A stretch of DNA of 64,000 nucleotides from Pseudopyrenochaeta lycopersici (lineage: Eukaryota; Ascomycota; Dothideomycetes; Pleosporales; Pseudopyrenochaetaceae): NCBI GenBank assembly GCA_003313425.1, contig NHZP01000037.1, positions 124,001 through 188,000 of the forward strand. Direction: 5' to 3'. Positions within the stretch are counted from its first letter, which is position 1; each line of letters opens with the position of its first letter. Position numbers and translations under genes: made by a program. The notes under the pieces were generated by a model. That model was not told where the DNA came from. It made no database searches and was given only the letters and a program-made list of their open reading frames with translations. Of this stretch, positions 1-9,288 are shown in pieces.

Positions 1-2
1 AG

Positions 3-824
3 ACGCCTAGCTTTGAGTTCACGGGCGGAGGCGAAGGAAAGGGTACAAACTTAGATGAGGTTGCGTGGCTTGTCGCGAACCTCAAAGAGACTATATCACA
101 GCAAAATGACATTATTCAAGACATCAGAAACAACCTCACTGAGCTTAAGTCTGAGCAACTAAACTTGAAGACCCAAAACGCAGAGCTCCTTGAAGAGATC
201 CGGTACCTCCGAACGCAACTAAGCACCCACTCGGCTTCGGCACCACTAACACGATCATGGGCGACGGTAGCGGGAAGTGGAAGCACGACAGAACTAAATG
301 CAGACCTCACAAGAACCGTAAATACTAACAATCTAGATAGAGAACGGAACTGCATTCGAATCAGCACGCAACGAAAATCAAGCACCGACAGCGACAACAC
401 AGCCTTCACAAGATACCTATCTACAGGCTCAGCCAACACCCACATTCGAAGCGCCCTCCTGAACTCCAGCACAACGGAAGACGTACAAGTGGCAGGGGTT
501 GGGACAACCAAAACAGGGTACGTGATCCGATTCAAGGATCAGCGATCTGCAGAAACAGCAAGGAACAACACGGAATGGCTTGAGAAATTAGGAAATGGCA
601 CGAAACTGGTCAAACCGCGTTTCGGGGTCGTGGTCCACCGCACCCCAACTGAGGATTTCTGGTTACCGGAGAACGAGGCACAAGGCATCCAGAAAATCAT
701 GGATGAGAATGATATGACGACCAAGGGCTACAACATACAGGAAATTGCATGGCTCAAGAGCAAAGGGAAGGAGCTGGGAAGATCAGCTTCGCTGGGGATA
801 TGGTTCGACCACTCCTGTCATTAG
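3..824 (+). pseudogene. LINE (Tad1-like) ORF1 relic, partial at window edge
   Basis: The frame is open from the first bases of the window, so the 5' end lies outside. The N-terminal part is rich in E, L, Q and K and looks like a coiled coil. It is followed by a SWATVAGSG segment and a domain ending in IAWLKSKGKELGRSASLGIW. ORF1 of LINE1 at 22860-24146 has the same order: coiled coil, SWAAVAAAS, then an IAWLSK motif. In this family the protein would continue into zinc knuckles, but here the frame ends about ten residues after IAWLKSKGK and I see no zinc knuckles or RT downstream. I read it as a truncated, dead ORF1 from a LINE family different from the two others in the window. No intact ATG can be assigned. 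Confidence 0.7.
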
Positions 825-1678
825 AGGCTGCCAAATAATGTCACCGGAGACCTGCACGAATCTCGAGAGCTTAATCATGAAGAGCTCTCATCTAGAGAAC
901 TCGCTGAATCCATAGCTACCAAAAGTCCTCCGTACTAGCATCTGCTAAATCATTCTTAGATCTGAGACGACGACCTGGATATATCTTGAACTTCTTGTTT
1001 GCGCATGTCTGACCAACCTCCTTCGCAAGCTTTCTCTCATAGTACTCTCGCCACTCATATTGCTTTTTGCAGATATCGCACTTGCCATTGTTCTCTAGTC
1101 TCATGCTCTTTATCTCATCCGCTGAGAGCCTCCGGGTCTGCGTCTTCTTGCTTACAACCTACACCCTGTTCTCACATGGTGCAACGTAATGATTTCCTCT
1201 TGGGACACTGACATCGCCAAACTGTGAGCTCGAGATTATGCGACTGTCTTTTATGGCGGTCGCAGCCGCCTATGACGGCAAGTCAGAAAGTCGAAAGCAT
1301 TTTAGATCTGATGAGTAGTAAGGCAATGCTTTGAGTCGTTTCTGAAAATATTTGATAGCGATGCTAGAGTGTGCCACAGATCTGCGAGACTCTGGAAATT
1401 TTTATGCGCACATTCCCGACCAAGTCGCTTCAAGTCATAGGACTTCATACAATATTAGAAAGAGAAAATACGCGGAAGTGGTAATGGCTCTGAGTACGAG
1501 TTCGGAATGGTGATTTTGGGCCAAGCGGCGAGTACTTCATCTGTCGCGAATATAAGAGTGATTGCATATCCGGTCTTGCTTTCGGCGTAGAGTCGAGCAT
1601 CGCGGATTATCCTAACGCTATGTCAGAGCAGGTGGTTGCAGCCTCCATCCGGAAATTCCTTCTCGCTGGCCCGACAAC
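825..1678. other. Gene-poor stretch
   Basis: No convincing gene. A 62-codon minus-strand frame at 916-1104 reads CDICKKQYEWREYYERKLA and has a CX2C pair. It could be a fragment of a zinc-binding protein, but it has no partner cysteines or neighbours that support this. Confidence 0.4.
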
Positions 1679-2271
1679 CTACTGCATTAAGCGCAGTGTG
1701 TGTCGTTTCGTGCAAAGTCCGTTCACCAATCTTCGTAGGTAAATCATGTCAGTGCGACCCGCGATAGTAAGCCACTCGCGATCCTTTTGCCCATTGCCGA
1801 ACCATAAGAACACGCAAACCAGCTTCTGAGCCCCCTTCCTGAAGCATTCGATATGTCCGGGCAGTGCCTTATATCTCAACCAATGTCCCAGGCGGCATCC
1901 GCTGAGGAGGGATTCAATAATAGTTGCTTGCAATAGTCAAGACCATATGGTGACAAGAAGGCGAAGCCATTCTGCTCCATCTCCGAGACAAGGTCTCCCA
2001 CTACTGGGTCATTCAAATCCACGAACCCTTCTTCGTTGAGGGACTTCACAGCAGCCTCCAGCGAAATGGCTGTTGACGCCATAAACAAAACTGGTCGTTG
2101 CAAGATTAGAGTGCCAGGCCATGGGTGTTTCCGAAATTTTTCAAGAACTCGCAAGCCGCAAGCGGGGCACTTAAACTGCGCCACACGGGTGCCCAACGTA
2201 TTTCCGTTCTGGACATCTCCCCTGCCACGCGGGGTAGTCACATGATAGTAAACAGAAACGGAGCTGCACAC
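1679..2271 (-). pseudogene. Hypothetical protein, two overlapping frames
   Basis: Two minus-strand frames, 1876-2271 and 1679-1933, both have protein-like composition. The first holds a CPACG motif (CX2C) and an acidic helix-like stretch (SLEAAVKSLNEEGFVDLNDP). The second continues with KALPGHIECFRKGAQKLVC and FLWFGNGQKDREWLTIAGRT. They overlap in different phases near 1876-1933, so they may be one gene broken by a frameshift or joined by an unrecognised intron. I do not recognise the family and assign no function. Confidence 0.35.
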
Positions 2272-2794
2272 AAAGATCGAAGCCGGGGATAGAGAATGTG
2301 GCTATGCTTGCTCTGACCATGCAAGTGCGACAACAGCAGGGTATCCGAGCGCATTGGTATTTGAAGGATAGATGAGTACGGTTAATGATAACCATTTCAT
2401 CCACTCGCCGAATGGCACGACCGAGAAATTGGACTTCGAACAGGAGTAGAGCTGAGTTGGTGTGCACCCATCATGAAGTCACTGGTCCTTTCTCACCGTT
2501 TACTTTCGCTGTTCTCGCTGTTCTGTTGCCAATTATCAGCGCTCTTTGTCTTGTTCTGATGACTGAGGACTATATCTCGCACGCGCTGGAGCGCCATAAG
2601 AATTTGTTCATTTTGCTTCAGCATATCGTTTGTATCGGGAAATGTCGTTTTCGTGCTCTCTATACGTGAGCGCTTTGGCGGTGGTGATATCTCCTCTGTG
2701 TATGGAGTGTCATGTGTTTGTGCTTGGATTGCAAATTAGAACAAGGCAATAGGTAGTTTGCCAGCGTATCTCACATGGCAGTATGGTTGCAATC
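2272..2794. other. No gene seen
   Basis: Short frames occur on both strands, but none has recognisable domain content or a supported splice structure. Confidence 0.4.
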
Positions 2795-3550
2795 CTACCA
2801 TCCATCGAGGGGGTTTCGGGAGTGATTCATTCGGGGGGGCTGATCAGATTTACGTTTGGCTGGGGACAGAAAGTTGGACCGAGGGTCTGAGGAGGACTGC
2901 TTAGCTGAAGAGACTGTTGAGAGTGACATTGGCATAGCGCTTCGACCTGGTCTTTCCAGGAAAGACCAGGAGTCAGGAACGACGATAAAAACGTAATCCT
3001 GTGGAAGTTGTGGCGGGTAAAGCATTACATCGTGGTTAAGAAAACCGATAACTCTGCCTGTGCAGTTGATCGTTGTGTTAGCCTGGAACTGCGTGTTAGG
3101 CCTACCCGCCATCTTCTTGCAGCGCATCATCCAAGGGTTCACATGAATGGGGAAGATCACGAAGACCTGGAACTGATGGGAACCTCTGAAAGGGGGCTTG
3201 GCTGGGTTGCCCGGGTTGATGAAGGTTGAAAGCTGTACGAAGCCGCAGCATTTTTGTTGTCTGTCTGAGAGACCAAATACGGGGTCTTTACGGAGTAATG
3301 TTAGGCCTGAGCCAATTATGGGGCCTGTGAAAGCGACAATGGGCGAGATATTGGGGAAGCAGTCTGCTGTATTGAACATGCGGGGGCCAATCCTGTAAAG
3401 TAAGTGAAAGTCCCGGGGATACCAGTCATCGTGAAGCAGAACATACACTAGGGTTTGAAACTGGTCAACGGGGCCAGCTACACAGCCGTAGACATCATCG
3501 TCGACAAGGCGCATCCGGGCCATCGCATCTCCGGTGGCACTATCCTCCAC
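2795..3550 (-). CDS. Hypothetical protein facing the Pif1-like fragment
   Basis: A 251-codon frame with coding-like composition. The middle (about residues 58-190) holds a beta-rich stretch with IVAFTGPIIGSG, FQVFVIFPIHVNPW, NCTGRVIGFLNHDVM and YVFIVVPDSWSF. The alternation of strands and CTGRVIGF resemble an OB-fold-like protein, but this is only an impression. The first 32 or so residues are antisense to the helicase fragment at 3455 and may not be coding. A GT...AG pair lies near 3390-3420, so the 5' exon structure is uncertain. It lies tail-to-tail with nothing obvious and head-to-head with the Pif1-like piece. Family not recognised. Confidence 0.4.
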   Translation of the reverse strand: MEDSATGDAMARMRLVDDDVYGCVAGPVDQFQTLVYVLLHDDWYPRDFHLLYRIGPRMFNTADCFPNISPIVAFTGPIIGSGLTLLRKDPVFGLSDRQQKCCGFVQLSTFINPGNPAKPPFRGSHQFQVFVIFPIHVNPWMMRCKKMAGRPNTQFQANTTINCTGRVIGFLNHDVMLYPPQLPQDYVFIVVPDSWSFLERPGRSAMPMSLSTVSSAKQSSSDPRSNFLSPAKRKSDQPPRMNHSRNPLDGW

Positions 3551-3859
3551 TTTGGGCCACCGGCAGGTATCCTGCTTGCAGGGGAGTCGACAAAGGATTT
3601 CTGCTTCGTCGGCATGCCGCCAGGCACTATTCTCCTGACGCCGATCAGCTCGAAGATGGATTGTCAGAGAAAGAGACCATGGCAGAAAACGGCCGTCAGC
3701 CGCAGAGGACTGCCCTGCGCGCCAGCGTTTGCTTGTACAGATTATAAGGTGCAGGGCCAGACGCTGAAGCGGGTGGCGCTGGAATTACAAGGGAAAAGGA
3801 CGACGCACATCAACGGGCAGACGGTAGCTAGCCAATGCGGGGATGGGCTTCACTGGTAG
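3455..3859 (+). pseudogene. Pif1-like helicase C-terminal fragment
   Basis: The translated fragment contains LVNGASYTAVDIIVDKAHPG, GILLAGESTKDFCFVG and PAFACTDYKVQGQTLKRVAL. The last matches the region before and in motifs V/VI of Pif1/Helitron-type superfamily 1 helicases (xxDYKVQGxTL). The Walker A/B half is absent upstream. The C-terminus diverges after TVASQC, where relatives carry a YVQLSRC-type motif. About 130 residues of a protein normally several times longer remain, so this is a dead fragment. It could come from a Helitron or from one of the multicopy Pif1-like genes of fungi; no Rep motif is visible to decide. Confidence 0.7.
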
Positions 3860-4394
3860 AATGAATTGAGAAACAAAATGTCATGCTTTTCAAAGTTCTT
3901 CAAGGTTATGAGTATTATAGGATGGTGTAGCCTAGCGAAGCGACGATAAAGGAAGTGGAGGAGAAGAACTGGAAGGTTTGGGGCTCGGCAGTGGAGTAGG
4001 ATTTTCGCAAAGAGTCAGCAGAATGATAATGTGGAGGAAGGAAGTTGTCGCAGGCCAAGGTATCATCTCAGGGAGCCTGAGGTAAAAACTGCATTAGTAA
4101 TCTTGCCATATAATCTAAGACGTGCGGGGTCAGGTTCACCAGACTAAGACACAACACACACACAATACAACTCTGCGGTTCACGTTTGATGGTTGCACCA
4201 GCAAAATACTTGGAGGTGACTTTATGTCTTGAGTTGGTGGGTGAAACGCTGACGTTGTCAGACGTGTCTGGGTGGTTTTCCGAATTCCTGTCGGAGAAGG
4301 ACGGTTCAGAGCTTTGTAGGTGTGGTAGGGTTTGTGTTGTTGTTGTGTTGTTGTTGTGTTGTTGTTGTGTTGTTATCTGGTTGGGGTATGCCCT
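3860..4394. other. Intergenic, contains microsatellite
   Basis: No gene. It runs from the helicase relic to the terminal end of the hAT element and includes the GTT-rich microsatellite at 4331-4374. Confidence 0.5.
4331..4374. repeat. GTT-rich microsatellite, 11-bp period
   Basis: Four copies of an 11-base unit, gtgttgttgtt. Direct reading of the sequence. Confidence 0.9.
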
Positions 4395-5800
4395 CAGTAT
4401 TAGATTGAGTACTCAAATACGTGGCACATGTGATGCAATTCTCAATAGACTTAAAATTATCTCTATTTTGAGTTGTCTCCCCATCTTCTACAGAGCGCAA
4501 CCTGCTCCTTTATATCTACGGCCTTAACTTCAGCTCTTCGGTCTGGCCGACGGTGAATCCGATATTCTCGGTCTCACCGAAAGTATGGAATTTCGGTCTC
4601 TCCGATCAGATATCACCGTACTTTCTAGATTTGTCAACATCTAGCACCGGCACGGCCGCCGTAGCTTCATCTCTCATTGCATTACTCTCCTCCAGCACCT
4701 CCCTAGCCAAATCACCTGCTATTGTCCTTCCGTCCCTAGCTGTTAATCTAATCCAGCTCTTCAAACACTCACTGTGCTCAACAACCTCAGCGCCAAGTTG
4801 GTGTCGCTCCCATGTTATTGTACGCCTGACTCCGGAGAATACGCGTTCGCTTTCGGCCGATATCGCTGGGATAGAGAGGAGATCGATCGCCATGCGTGAG
4901 AGGCGTGGGAAGTTCTTACGCTGGGTAGGTTCGAGCCACCAATCAAGGGCAGAGCCAGCAATACTCGGTATGGGGTTGCCCTATAAGAGAAAGATGTTAG
5001 CAAAAGTTGTAGGCAGCAAGATCCTATAAGGATCACCTCAACAAACTGCTTAAACTCATCTGATGATGTAGACCTAGCCATCTCCCTTTCAAATCGGTGT
5101 CGTTCAGGGGCGTTGGTAATGGACTCTGGGTCAATTGGCGTTGAAGCTTCACAGGGAATAGCCACAAACTTATATTCCTTCGTCCACAATCTCCGTACGG
5201 CGTCAATTGCCCGATCCATCGTACCTGGGTAAACTTCTTCAACAGCTTTCCACTCATCCTCAAGATATCGTCTCCGGAAGGTAGGATTAAGAAGCAGTGC
5301 GCCAGCGTATGCAGGTGTTCGATCGGTAAGTTTGTAATACTTGTCAAATGCGAACCACATGGACAAAAGCGATGCAGAGAGGTTTGCGTCGGCCGTATGC
5401 TCGCTCTGCTTCGTTTTAATATGGCTGATAAGGTAATCCATTGACTCTAGCACCTGATTGAGCGTCGCATTATCCCGTTCGAGAATGGCGGTAGTGTCGC
5501 GAAAGGGCTTTAAAATATCCCTCGTCTCCTTCAGGCTCTCCCACTCATCGCGATCGATAAAGTTCTTCTGCATATCATCCCAGTTCTTATCAATAAACAC
5601 TCTTACGTAGTTCTCTAGTTGAATTGCCGCCTCCAACATTGTTAGCCATGAATTCCAGCGCGTATCATTGTCCCGGGGGAGGATTCTTCCAGCTAGTTCA
5701 GCAAATCTTTGATACCGACATGGTGGGCGACGGAGCCATACAGCGACATTGTGGATCTTTATTGAAACAGGCTGCTGCCGGACATGTGATATCCCTGCAT
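4395..5800 (-). mobile_element. hAT-family DNA transposon, 5'-truncated
   Basis: The transposase lies on the minus strand. The 3' side ends near 4395 in a region (4395-4640) that reappears inverted at 62280-62535, which identifies it as the conserved element end. Shared landmarks are gagtactc, gtggcacatgtgatgcaatt, the tctctattttgagttgtctc block and the last codons of the transposase. No matching inverted end is found beyond 5800, so the other terminus is missing. An 8-bp target duplication cannot be tested. Confidence 0.75.
4606..5766 (-). pseudogene. hAT transposase, C-terminal two-thirds, one intron
   Basis: hAT transposases cut and paste DNA with an RNase H-fold catalytic core and a C-terminal dimerisation domain. 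Exon 1 (5766 to 5037) contains RFAELAGRILPRDNDTRWNS, the usual block before the core, and an all-helical insertion. The intron at 5036-4981 (56 nt) has a GTGATC donor, GCTAAC branch point and TTATAG acceptor. Exon 2 (4980 to 4606) gives GSALDWWLEPTQRKNFPRLS and ISAESERVFSGVRRTI, the signature of hAT dimerisation, and ends KYGDI. The phase across the intron is zero. Upstream of about 5766 the reading degenerates, so the N-terminal BED finger and first catalytic Asp region are missing. Confidence 0.8.
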
Positions 5801-6282
5801 CCAGAAGAGCCACGACGCTGTATCGCATGGTTCGCCCGGCACGGAAGACTGAACGGATCGTCACACCGATGCATACTTAGGCACACTCTTGCTCGGAAGT
5901 GAGATGCTCCCTGCCGCTTGTCTTAAAATATCGCAACGAGTGCCGCTCTTAATGACTTGGGCTCGTTACCCGATCTGAGAGAACAGTCCTAGCTATAAAG
6001 AAATATATGCCCGCCACCTACGTACTGGTAATCCTCGGGCTAGGATATTTTGTTTATCGTTTTGACACGGGATGTCTCCTGATTCTGTTGAGCTTCCTTC
6101 TAATAGGCCAGCAGGAAGAGTCACTCGCAGCACTCTTTGGGTGGCGCAAGGAACCGAACGGCAGGGATCGTCTGTAGTGTGCCTGCATCAGGTGCTCGCA
6201 AGGACGAGTGATGTAGTAGCAGGTTGCATAAGACAGGACATGCTAGTGAGTTTAGAGAAAAATTGTTTGTATTGAAAGACAT
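5801..6282. other. Intergenic
   Basis: No gene seen. It is the boundary between the hAT relic and the 3' end of the C2H2 gene. Confidence 0.5.
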
Positions 6283-8060
6283 CTAGAGCTGCAAAAATGA
6301 GCAAGCGTGCGCCTGAAAGAGCGGAGAGCACTGTTCGAGTGGAAGCTCTTCGCCTTCTTGTAGCTTTTGAAGGTCAGATTCGCTGAGCATCCCTTCAGGT
6401 AGGAAGCCTTGATAAATCGGAACCGGTAAGCAAACGTGTCTCTCTTGCATGCTTACCGCTTGATTGTAAGCATGCTCGCCTAGAATATACTGTATCTGCC
6501 CCGCGATGCGCTTGGTTTCGACAAGCGCACTGAAACTTACAGCCTGCAGGAGCTGGACTGTATCAGCATGGGTGATTGCAAGCAAATTCCACCCGCGAAC
6601 GCCTTTGGTGGTCGTGTACAAAGACTCAATGTAGGGGATTGCGTCAACGTTGTCAGGGAGAACGGCATCTGCGGCCACTACCTTCTCTAAGGCCTCTTTG
6701 GACGCTATAGAGGGGTCCGTTTGAGTTGCATCTGAGGGGAGTTGATCCTGAGCTACGAGTGTGTGTTCGGAGGCAGCGCATGATATCGTTGTTCGCGACG
6801 CATTCCCTTCCTTCAAGCCACTCGATTTACAATATAAGGTCGAGTCACTGGAATTCTGGGCGATTATCGTGGTTGAGATGTTCAGCTTGTCGATGCATGC
6901 CGACCCAAATGGATGACAACCAAACCTAGCAAGACGACTGCACGCCATGTCAACTTTTTCATGTTGCTTACGATGTTGAATGCGGTCTTCGTCGTTGTAG
7001 GTGGAGTATTCGCACTTTGGGTATACGCAGGGAAACCTCAATGAATCATCTGTGCCAAGTTAGATTTACGTCGTTGAAAGAACCTTCGTTAGGCCTGTTC
7101 GTACCTTCGGGACTCCCTGGAGTCTCTACTGTTGACGAGGGGGTGTTTGGTCGCAAAGTTGAACCGATAGTTTTGGGTAGAGCGGCGCCTGCTGACTGTC
7201 GTATTACTTCAGGAACTGTACCAGGGTTACATTGCATGGACTCTGATAGTCTCTGTTCAGAAAAAGCATATGATGATGTGCAGTCGGAGATTTCTATTTG
7301 AGTCATCAGCATTCCGTACACAGCGACGAAGGTCAAAAATCACTCGCAGAATGCCAGTGTAGTAGAGATGAGTAAAGCAACGTACGAGCCGGGTAAAGGA
7401 ATAAACTATCGCTGAGGCGGTCTGGGTCATCAGAACTCTCGGATGTGGTACTCGTGAAACAGGAAGTGATGGAAGATAAAAGTGATTTAAAAAAGCTGGA
7501 AGACCTCTCATCTCCCTCAACTTCCACTCTATACTGGATATCTTGAGACGTCAAACCATCCAAGGCCGCTTTAACGACAATGGCGAGTGTTGTCCTCTAT
7601 GATGGTCAGATCTGAACGCAAAGCCGACGGGCCTACATACTTGCGCCCTGCAGGTCGATGCAGGAGCTTGAGTCATTTTGCTTGGACGGGGATCCAAAAG
7701 AAGGCAAACAGCGATGCAGGGCTTTCCGGTGAACGACCAGAGAGGCGGTAAGGGAATGAACTGGAGGACCCCCCAGCCTTGTTGGGGAACGTACATGATA
7801 TATTGGACATCAGCTCGGTCGTCAGCTCCTCCCAGATGCCGACTCCAGTAAAACGCGTGGAGCATCTTGGAAAATGCCCCTGAGCTTACTGGGAAGAACG
7901 AAGCAAAAGGCAAACGCGGATGCGGGTACGAAACACCCCTCACCCTGTCAGTCCGAGAGTAAAGCTCAACCAGTCCCATGCTTTTCGAGGGCTCCATCTC
8001 TGCCGGGGCAGTGCCTCTGGCCGAAAGGTTGGCGTGCTTTGCGACGATGTGCCGCAACAT
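6283..8060 (-). CDS. Spliced C2H2 zinc-finger protein
   Basis: Four exons join in frame on the minus strand: 8060-7641, 7596-7386, 7293-7105 and 7049-6283. Intron 7640-7597 (44 nt) has GTATGT and a CTGAC branch point. Intron 7385-7294 (92 nt) has GTACGT and CTGAT. Intron 7104-7050 (55 nt) has GTACGA and CTAAC. All three phases match. The last exon opens with a perfect C2H2 finger, CVYPKC...HRKQH (CX4CX12HX3H), followed by about 220 residues of acidic, helix-rich sequence without a recognised domain. The single finger suggests DNA or protein binding. The start ATG at 8060 is the first in the open frame, but exon 1 has few recognisable features and may contain another intron. No disruption is visible, so it is probably a working host gene. 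Confidence 0.6.
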
Positions 8061-8092
8061 ACGAACTAGCCATCGCTAGCGCATTTTCGTGA

Positions 8093-8621
8093 TTGCTGGG
8101 CCAAGAAAATTTCAGACATGATGTCTGGAATTTTCTTGGCATTTTTTTGGCATTTGATTCGCCCACAGAACAGACACTGGACCAAGAGCAGCCCATACCC
8201 AAGTGTGTTCCCGATCTGTCAGACGTGCGGATCATAGCACGATCAAATCCACCGAGTTCTGGCCTCGACGATAACCGAAGAGTGATAGAAGAGAGCGCCC
8301 ACACTCGACCCCAAGGTACTTGTCTTTTCTGGTGTGACCTTGTCCTATCACTAAATTTTCACAGATGTTACACGCCGTGATTCCGTTCCGCATAGGACTT
8401 CAAGCACCCGGGCCATTGAGGGAGGCGATGTATCTGTGCACGTCCAGAAGAGACCAAGATTAGATAGTAGTCCAGTTGGACATATAGGTGAGATGATTAG
8501 CGCTGATATGACAACAACCTCAACAAGGGAAGGGGAGGATAGATCAAATCTAGCCAAACATGCAACTTTTGCCACCCAAGATGCGAATTCTTCAACTGAA
8601 GCCAGGTGGCTTAGGACGTGA
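8093..8621 (+). CDS. Hypothetical spliced gene, 5' end not resolved
   Basis: An open frame from 8093 to 8315 joins, across a 49-nt intron (8316-8364, GTACTT donor, CACTAA branch, TTCACAG acceptor), to 8365-8621 in matching phase. It gives a hydrophilic, Ser/Thr-rich tail with VQKRPRLDSSPVGHIGEM. No ATG occurs in the first exon frame, so either an upstream exon exists or the start lies after the CCCACAG acceptor-like site near 8166. No domain is recognised. A 54-codon frame at 8709-8873, including PDDDTFIQEWEHVWGGG, may be another exon, but the connecting introns are not certain. Confidence 0.4.
8101..8139. promoter_or_regulatory. 39-bp near-perfect palindrome between divergent genes
   Basis: Left arm ccaagaaaatttcagacat and right arm atgtctggaattttcttgg pair at 18 of 19 positions around a single g. 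It sits 41 bp from the 5' end of the minus-strand C2H2 gene and within or just before the plus-strand gene. It could be a dimeric operator, a hairpin in the leader, or the end of a lost foldback element. Confidence 0.6.
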
Positions 8622-8862
8622 TCTCGACGAATTAGTGGTGGACAGTAAGTCCACTAGGTTCTTATTCAACTTGCAGAGAGAGGGCTCTGTGAACAGGAGG
8701 TAACTGACATGGTGATAGCGACACATAACCAACGTCCGTGGCAATCTTCACCGTCTAGTCGAGCCGTTGCAGAACCCCACAGCTATCTACTGCTATCCGG
8801 GGTACTACCAGATGATGACACTTTCATCCAGGAATGGGAGCATGTATGGGGAGGTGGAAAAA
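8622..8862. other. Between two hypothetical genes
   Basis: Contains the possible exon 8709-8873 (plus) noted for the preceding gene. Nothing else is supported. Confidence 0.35.
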
Positions 8863-9079
8863 TCATTGCTTGATGTTAGATACTAGCGGAGAGAATGAGA
8901 CGTCGTCCGGTGTAACGTAGTGGACATCCGGCAAGATTATATACAAGCCTAATTCTAACTTGATCCTCTCACGATCGCTGTCGCCTTCTTTCCAAAATTC
9001 CATTTCGTTTCTATGGATCCTTTCCGGGCTCATCCAAGGTAAGACGATATGCAGTTCCTGTGGTCCGGTTTTGATAGAG
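8863..9079 (-). pseudogene. 3' part of a host gene disrupted by copia copy 1
   Basis: The minus-strand frame reads TGPQELHIVLPWMSPERIH and ends in SPLVSNIKQ and a stop. At its upstream edge is the 5-bp target duplication of copia copy 1 (9080-9084). Read through that duplication, it joins in frame to the sequence ending at 15423 on the plus strand, which carries the same 5 bases in reverse complement. Together with 15114-15423 it forms a two-exon gene of about 159 codons, unknown family. The gene is separated into two pieces by the insertion and a later inversion, so it is inactive here. Confidence 0.65.
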
Positions 9080-9084
9080 CCAGA

Positions 9085-9209
9085 TGTCAAGGCTTTGGGG
9101 GGTGTAAGAGTTATCTCATTAATCAAGCTGAGCCTGAGACTAAGTAATGACGCTAATTAGTCATGTAGACAAGGTCACATGACCACTGCCTTCATCGCCC
9201 ATCTTGACA
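9085..9209 (-). repeat. 3' LTR of copia copy 1 (125 bp)
   Basis: Begins tgtcaagg and ends cttgaca on the plus strand, i.e. canonical TG...CA ends with a 6-bp inverted repeat. It matches the copy 2 LTRs almost base for base. Flanked by ccaga on the outside and a C-rich complement of the polypurine tract on the inside. Confidence 0.95.
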
Positions 9210-9288
9210 CTCCCCCTCGATGAGGGCAGTGCTCCCCCTCAATTGCCGCTAGGCACGCAAACGTCGTTCATGCTCTGGAGACGTTGCC

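Noticed and set aside
4306..4500. Minus frame rich in N and T
   Set aside because: Product of the GTT microsatellite and hAT end.
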